Assembly (NCBI GenBank): GCA_029948255.1
Contig: JALIZF010001678.1
Coordinates: forward strand, 515,153 to 579,152
From: Telmatactis stephensoni
Taxonomy: Eukaryota; Cnidaria; Anthozoa; Actiniaria; Isophelliidae
Length of the DNA stretch: 64,000 nt
Direction: 5' to 3'
A program made the translations under genes and the position numbers. The notes beneath the pieces are model-generated. The model was not told the origin of the DNA. It was given only the letters and a program-made list of their open reading frames with translations, and made no database searches. Shown here in pieces: positions 58,213-64,000 of the stretch (its first letter is position 1; each line of letters begins with the position of its first letter).

Positions 58213-58727
58213 AGACAGTGACTACATACATACATACATACTTTATTCAGCATCACAATTTTTAAAAAAACTATTTGCATTACAATATAAACATTGTACA
58301 AGCTTTTAGGTGCAAGCCATCTACAATAACTTACACGGACTAGCCAAGGTAGATGGCTCAAAATATCATCAAATATAAATGAACGATACAAGCATCATAG
58401 TAAAATTTCTCAAAATCTAGATACTAGATAATGTATAGAGGTATATATAGAATATAAATAGAACAGTAATTAATATAGAAAGTTGGGGAAAAAAGCTGTT
58501 TAAAAGAGACTTCAAGAAAGGATCATAGTATATGTTTAGTACAAAGTTGAAATCAATAATAAATAAATATAATTCATATGGAGTAAGATTTAAGATATTG
58601 ATCTTTTAGTTTCAATTTGAAATTTTCTTTGCTCAGTTTTTTAAAAGTTTCATCTATGTCATTCCATATTTTAGCACCTGAAAACCTAATATTAAATTTA
58701 CCATAGTTCGAGCGGGCTTTAGGTAAT
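58213..58727 (-). mobile_element. 3' end of a CR1-like LINE, unit 1 copy
   Basis: The minus strand encodes the reverse-transcriptase ORF C-terminus (ARSNYGKFNIRFSGAKIWND, then FKLKLKDQYLKSYSI, stop), a ~350-bp 3' UTR and a (GTAT)n tail at about 58225-58242. The identical 5'-truncated element in unit 2 (62600-63115) shows that it inserted before the duplication. Confidence 0.7.
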
Positions 58728-59171
58728 TAAGCTACTAGGAAAGTGACTATTATTATAATGACTATTATTATACTGTCAGAGGATCGACAGGCGTTCACAA
58801 AGTCTGTCGCTAAGTGCTCTATTGCAGCCATTGGCATTGGATACGGGGGATTATGGGACAGATTACAGGTGTTTGCCTGCGATTTCTAAGTCAACTATTT
58901 CGAGGTTTAGAAATAGTAATGCAAACACAGAAACCAATCAGCGCCCAAAGAAAATTGAATTTGATCCGGCTAGGAATGACAGCTACCTTATCTCGATCTT
59001 TGAAAGTTGCCCTTTCTATGATGTTTTTCTTCTTGCTCAAATCGATAGAAGAAATTATTTACGAAGTAAATGATAATCTAGGAAGTAGATTTGCTTGATG
59101 AATTAGTCTAAGGTTGCTCATTCGAAATTTAATGAGCAATTTGAGATTCGAGATTTAATGAGCAATTTGTA

Positions 59172-59336
59172 ATTGCAGGGTTTTCTGTGAAAAAAACCTA
59201 AATGACTTCTTGATGGATGTCCACTGAGACATCGATTTTTCAGCATAGGAAAGTTGATTATATTGTTTTCTGCCATTAAAAAATATCAAAAAATCGCTTA
59301 GTCCGTTTTCACATGAAACTCTTCAATAGAAAGCGA
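59172..59336. mobile_element. Small MITE TTGCAGGGTTTTCTGTG..., unit 1 copy
   Basis: Related to 46652-46762; ends ATTGCAGGGTTTTCTGTGAA and TTTTCACATGAAACTCTTCA. Unit 2 copy at 63562-63717. Confidence 0.55.
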
Positions 59337-59615
59337 CCTTGTGAAGGACTTATTATGTGTTGTAAGATTCCGAAGAGCAGAAATGCTTAAAAATTGACAA
59401 GGACGAATTATTTCACGACGATCAACAGAAACAGCCTCGGGGAAATATGATCGACGGCCTAGTTAACATATATATTTCATATCATATAACTGTAGTGAGA
59501 ACGGCCCCTAAGAAATAGTGAATTACCATCTGCAGGGGCTACATTGGGAAAAAAAATTGGCTGCGGCTTGTGATGTCAACCAATTGGTGGTGTGTCATAC
59601 ACTTAGGCAAATCCT

Positions 59616-59771
59616 TAGCCTGCTTACAGGCTCTCAAAGGGGAGGGGGAGGGGAAAAGGGACTGGGGAAGAGGGGAGGAGGGGAGGAGCCCCTCCCCTCC
59701 TCCCCAGTCCCCTTCCATTTTCCCTCTCTCCCTCCCCCTCCCCCTCCTTTGAGAGCCTGTAAGCAGGATAG
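59616..59771. mobile_element. 156-bp MITE with 8-bp target duplication, unit 2 only
   Basis: TAGCCTGCTTACAGGCTCTC... and ...GAGAGCCTGTAAGCAGGATA ends; the interior is a long G/A-rich versus C/T-rich hairpin. CAAATCCT flanks both sides (59608-59615, 59772-59779). Unit 1 has the empty site CAAATCCT once at the corresponding place (about 52894-52901), which proves insertion. Confidence 0.9.
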
Positions 59772-60411
59772 CAAATCCTATGATCAAAACGGTCAAGGTT
59801 ACAACACTGAAAATGCTTAACTAGTAGAATTACTCAAAAATACATTGAGGTTAATAGATGCATAACTACTCATGGAAAACTGCAGCGTAACACTTTGTTG
59901 TGAGATCACACTAAAACGGCTTTCTCTTTTGTCTGGTACAGAAATAGTCTCCTTCGTAACCGTTTTTAGGCTCGTCACGTAACGCGAAAATAACAGCTGC
60001 GAAGGAGACTAGTCAGACTAGTGCAGAAACGGAGACAAAAAAATTATTCGCTTTCAATTTTGTTAGAATTTGTTTCGAAATAGCCTGATTTTAATTTTCA
60101 AACGGATGCCCTGTAATTCGCTTCGCTTTCGTCTCGAAAGCATGTTTTGTCTTGTTAATAATTGGTAAAGTGACATGAATTATGCGGGAGACGTCATAAG
60201 TAAATGTTTTGTTTTTTCATGTTGATTCCAGTGCGTTTTAAAAAACTGATGTTTACAGTGACATTCTAAAAAAGTCTTGAAATATCAATGTCAACATCAA
60301 TTCATGTTAAAAGCGACCTTTGCAACGACTTACGGATCAGAAAAGCGTTTTCGAAAAGGGAAAATCGTTTGAAACTTTCACCGTATTCATTCATGCCATC
60401 TCTACAAGACG

Positions 60412-62145
60412 TCACAAGTCACAGAAATGTTCCTTTAGTGTTCCTGCCTTACCAATCCGTCCATCTTTGCCCCTAAAGTCAGGCAGACATGCATTATGGC
60501 CTGCCTTTTTACAATGTAGTAATTCTTGCGAACGATACAGTTTGTGCTGCAGATAATTTACACCGTATTCACTCCTTAGGTAGCTAAAAATATTCCTCCG
60601 ATAAGGTAACCAGTGTCCATTGATCTTCATTTTTATATATTGAGGATTTTCAAAGTTAGTAACAAATATAGTCACAATGCCCCCAATCTTCCTTGCTATC
60701 GCTGGTGGGAAACATAGCAAGTAAACTCCATCATTATCTATTAAACCAGTAGTAAAATCTCTTTTAAGAGCGAAATTTGAAATAATTGCATGAAGTTCAG
60801 CCTGGCTGTAGCCGTTTACTCCCATGTCAACATCTCCAGCTTCCCAGGGGAGAACGCTTCGCATCTTTACCGTCCCCAAAGATACCCCCGCAGTGATCTC
60901 GAAAGATATATTCTTTGAATTGAAAAAGTCCACCACCAGGGACATACAGTATTGTATATTGTTGATAATGAACGGATATGCAAATGTTCCTTGATATGCC
61001 CAATGACCTTCGTCTAGCATGATCTTATGAGCAACTGGCTCATCACAGATATCCTCTCCTAATATTGGGCTATCGCGACCACATAAGTCAAGTTCATTAG
61101 AATCCGGTTTTCTAAAGCGAAAGACTTTATGCTTGTGAGCGAAAGGAAGAAGACTTTGGTACTTTTGGCGACGGTTTGCCATTTTAGTTCCCTTGCATTT
61201 CTCCTGATTACTAACTTGAAAAAAGACCTCGGGTCGCACTCCACTTACTGCTCCAGCCTGTTTGGCTGTTAGGAAAAAGTCTGTAGTAGACAATGAAATC
61301 AATTCTTCGTCAAACAAAGATCCTTTTTTATGTGACTTTAACCGCTCAACGCTCGTGATTCTTCCCATAAATGAAGACGCTATGTTGTCACAGATCATCA
61401 AGTCCCCAATCGAATTGCTATACTCATATCGTTGAGAATGCGTCCAGTTGCACAAGCTCATTCTGTAACAAGCAGGTATTTCTAGCTTGTCCTCGTCCAG
61501 TATGGAACCGCTTACAAAGTCAAGTTCTGGTACATTTTCCAAGGCGTGCAAGAGCCACCCTGCACTATTATCAGAATCGTGCTCCAACAAGTTGTGTCTG
61601 GAATTTAGAAACAAGAAGTATGGTGTCTTAACTTTGTAAATAAGGGAGTTAAACTGATTCCCAACAGTTTCATTTCTTTTATTTGAGACCAAAACTCTCA
61701 TTTTGGGAAATTGTTGGCGTAAATGCACTTCTTTAGTTTGTAAACACGATTGAGGTGTCTCGTCGTCTCGATATAAAATGATGGTCAATAACTCTTCAAA
61801 TGTCTCCAAGTCATTTGCCAGCTTGTGTCTTGGCGGACGGTCAAGTTTCTTTGTTATATTTTTATAAGTACCTGTTCCATTGGATGAACTACTTTCTTGA
61901 AGTTCTTGTTGTTGTTGTTGTTGTTGCTGCCGTTGGAAGTTTCTTGATTTTAGATGATCTATAGTACTTTGTAGTTCTCTTAATTGCATCTTCATTTGAA
62001 GATATTCTTGGACAGATCCAAAGCGTAGCAGTTCTTTTCTCTGTTCGCATTTATTGTGGGGCACAAAGGTCAGGATTGAATACAGAAAAATAACTTGGAA
62101 GATGAGAAACACCATTAAACGCATACAGAACGCACCACGCCGCAT
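60412..62145 (-). CDS. FKRP/fukutin-like LicD-family type II membrane protein, copy 2
   Basis: 577-aa intact ORF, tandem paralogue of the 56040-57767 gene. It has the same signal anchor, Gln-rich stem, N-terminal GT-like domain and DVDMGV metal site. Differences from copy 1: the poly-Q is interrupted (QR... and a Glu), one inserted Ala in LEIPACYRM, and substitutions at ETS/ETP, PDF/PDS, TEG/TAG, HAL/HAI and KKEG/KKAG (copy 1/copy 2). No frameshift or stop in either copy, so both appear under coding constraint or are very young. The flanking non-coding sequence is also nearly identical, including 5' sequence, so the promoter was probably copied with the gene. Confidence 0.8.
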   Translation of the reverse strand: MRRGAFCMRLMVFLIFQVIFLYSILTFVPHNKCEQRKELLRFGSVQEYLQMKMQLRELQSTIDHLKSRNFQRQQQQQQQQELQESSSSNGTGTYKNITKKLDRPPRHKLANDLETFEELLTIILYRDDETPQSCLQTKEVHLRQQFPKMRVLVSNKRNETVGNQFNSLIYKVKTPYFLFLNSRHNLLEHDSDNSAGWLLHALENVPELDFVSGSILDEDKLEIPACYRMSLCNWTHSQRYEYSNSIGDLMICDNIASSFMGRITSVERLKSHKKGSLFDEELISLSTTDFFLTAKQAGAVSGVRPEVFFQVSNQEKCKGTKMANRRQKYQSLLPFAHKHKVFRFRKPDSNELDLCGRDSPILGEDICDEPVAHKIMLDEGHWAYQGTFAYPFIINNIQYCMSLVVDFFNSKNISFEITAGVSLGTVKMRSVLPWEAGDVDMGVNGYSQAELHAIISNFALKRDFTTGLIDNDGVYLLCFPPAIARKIGGIVTIFVTNFENPQYIKMKINGHWLPYRRNIFSYLRSEYGVNYLQHKLYRSQELLHCKKAGHNACLPDFRGKDGRIGKAGTLKEHFCDL

Positions 62146-62328
62146 ATTTCATAAGCTCGACTTTAAGCTTTAAGAAGAAGATGCTTTGAAACTTCTTATG
62201 CATAAATACTTGCAAAAACACGAACCATGTCAAAATCATGGAGCATAGACGCCTAGACCGAAATGGACATTGGGAAATATTTTGTTTTTTAATGTTAATT
62301 TAAGGTCGTCTTAAAGATTCGTTGTGTT

Positions 62329-62330
<2 letters not shown>

Positions 62331-62383
<53 letters not shown>
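62331..62383 (-). repeat. (AATC)n tract, unit 2
   Basis: Longer version of the unit 1 tract; part of the length difference between the units is due to this microsatellite. Confidence 0.85.
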
Positions 62384-62387
<4 letters not shown>

Positions 62388-62599
62388 CTTTATTAAAGTG
62401 TCAATGGCTTCTAGCTGGCCACAAGTAGCCTACTAATTGGGACACTGTTACCTAAATGGTCGTTTCTTCCACTTATTTTATTAATCCAAGCTGAGCTTAA
62501 TTCGCACTACAAGTCGATCTTCAGAGGGCAGATGGTATGAACAGTCAGAATACAAACAAACTGACTAGAGAATATGCCTTGTCATAACGAGCCACAACT

Positions 62600-63115
62600 T
62601 CCTTAGACAGTGACTACATACATACATACATACTTTATTCAGCATCACAATTTTTAAAAAAACTATTTGCATTACAATATAAACATTGTACAAGCTTTTA
62701 GGTGCAAGCCATCTACAATAACTTACACGGACTAGCCAAGGTAGATGGCTCAAAATATCATCAAATATAAATGAACGATACAAGCATCATAGTAAAATTT
62801 CTCAAAATCTAGATACTAGATAATGTATAGAGGTATATATAGAATATAAATAGAACAGTAATTAATATAGAAAGTTGGGGAAAAAAGCTGTTTAAAAGAG
62901 ACTTCAAGAAAGGATCATAGTATATGTTTAGTACAAAGTTGAAATCAATAATAAATAAATATAATTCATATGGAGTAAGATTTAAGATATTGATCTTTTA
63001 GTTTCAATTTGAAATTTTCTTTGCTCAGTTTTTAAAAGTTTCATCTATGTCATTCCATATTTTAGCACCTGAAAACCTAATATTAAATTTACCATAGTTC
63101 GAGCGGGCTTTAGGT
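62600..63115 (-). mobile_element. 3' end of a CR1-like LINE, unit 2 copy
   Basis: Same truncated element as 58213-58727, one T shorter in a T-run. Remaining sequence to 64000 matches unit 1 and contains no gene; the short plus-strand ORFs near 63205-63490 repeat those near 58814-59098 and match no known family. Confidence 0.7.
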
Positions 63116-64000
63116 AATTAAGCTACTAGGAAAGTGACTATTATTATAATGACTATTATTATACTGTCAGAGGATCGACAGGCGTTCACAAAGTCTGTCG
63201 CTAAGTGCTCTATTGCAGCCATTGGCATTGGATACGGGGGATTATGGGACAGATTACAGGTGTTTGCCTGCGATTTCTAAGTCAACTATTTCGAGGTTTA
63301 GAAATAGTAATGCAAACACAGAAACCAATCAGCGCCCAAAGAAAATTGAATTTGATCCGGCTAGGAATGACAGCTACCTTATCTCGATCTTTGAAAGTTG
63401 CCCTTTCTATGATGTTTTTCTCTTGCTCAAATCGATAGAAGAAATTATTTACGAAGTAAATGATAATCAAGGAAGTAGATTTGCTTGATGAATTAGTCTA
63501 AGGTTGCTCATTCGAAATTTAATGAGCAATTTGAGATTCGAGATTTAATGAGCAATTTGTAATTGCAGGGTTTTCTGTGAAAAAAACCTAAATGACTTCT
63601 TGATGGATGTCCACTGAGACATCGATTTTTCAGCATAGGAAAGTTGATTATATTGTTTTCTGCCATTAAAAAATATCAAAAATCGCTTAGTCCGTTTTCA
63701 CATGAAACTCTTCAATAGAAAGCGACCTTGTGAAGGACTTATTATGTGTTGTAAGATTCCGAAGAGCAGAAATGCTTAAAAATTGACAAGGACGAATTAT
63801 TTCACGACGATCAACAGAAACAGCCTCGGGGAAATATGATCGACGGCCTAGTTAACATATATATTTCATATCATATAACTGTAGTGAGAACGGCCCCCTA
63901 AGAAATAGTGAATTACCATCTGCAGGGGCTACATTGGGAAAAAAAATTGGCTGCGGCTTGTGATGTCAACCAATTGGTGGTGTGTCATACACTTAGGCAA

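Larger units (their letters stand above)
52874..59588. repeat. Tandem segmental duplication, unit 1
   Basis: Starts at GGTGTGTCATGCACTTAGGC and ends where the same sequence restarts. Compared with unit 2 it carries an extra ~2.5 kb (about 53045-55565) with the Penelope-like element. Outside that insert the units align with few differences over about 4.2 kb. Confidence 0.9.
59589..63979. repeat. Tandem segmental duplication, unit 2
   Basis: Begins GGTGTGTCATACACTTAGGC and the same words recur at about 63979-64000, where the window stops. Unit 2 lacks the Penelope-like insert but has a 156-bp MITE near its left end. Confidence 0.9.

Overview
This is eukaryotic (metazoan) genomic DNA: genes are split by many short GT-AG introns, the composition is AT-rich, and the non-coding sequence is packed with foldback MITEs, tRNA-derived SINEs, LINE 3' ends, a Penelope-like element and micro/minisatellites. 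The gene set (TRPC channel, PHF7/G2E3-like protein, mitochondrial crotonase, LRRC9, FKRP/LicD-like proteins) and the repeat style suggest an invertebrate, most likely an anthozoan cnidarian such as a coral or anemone. That placement is inference; no marker in the window fixes it.

Layout. 1-7583: a large inverted duplication. Its arms carry the 3' halves of two convergent TRPC channel genes. Copy A (+) is cut by the window edge; copy B (-) is complete and runs on to 11270. The 1.7 kb loop holds a PHD-like terminal exon, a G-rich 10-bp minisatellite and a SINE fragment. 12840-19691 (+): an eight-exon PHF7/G2E3-like gene with a long disordered tail and no HECT domain. 21980-24181 (-): a three-exon mitochondrial enoyl-CoA hydratase-family gene, divergent from the next gene across a 0.4 kb promoter. 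24587-51656 (+): 31 exons of an LRRC9 orthologue, about 1247 codons. The last ~200 codons expected from human LRRC9 are not found in the window. Its introns hold an inverted pair of 22-bp minisatellites, a 2.4 kb palindrome with repeated CCAAT/GC-box/octamer modules, SINEs, a LINE 3' end and many MITEs. 52874-64000: a tandem segmental duplication, each unit with one intact, intronless FKRP/LicD-like gene (-). Unit 1 contains a Penelope-like element insertion, itself split by a TTAA-flanked element, and ends with a hammerhead-like ribozyme motif. Unit 2 contains a MITE with an 8-bp target duplication. The window ends just as a further unit appears to begin.

The genes do not form a pathway. The common theme is structural: inverted and tandem duplications at several scales (7.6 kb TRPC palindrome, 2.4 kb intronic palindrome, inverted minisatellite pair, LicD tandem repeat) and heavy foldback-transposon load. 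Exon joins for TRPC B, the PHF7-like gene, the crotonase and LRRC9 were checked by phase arithmetic and all stay in frame.
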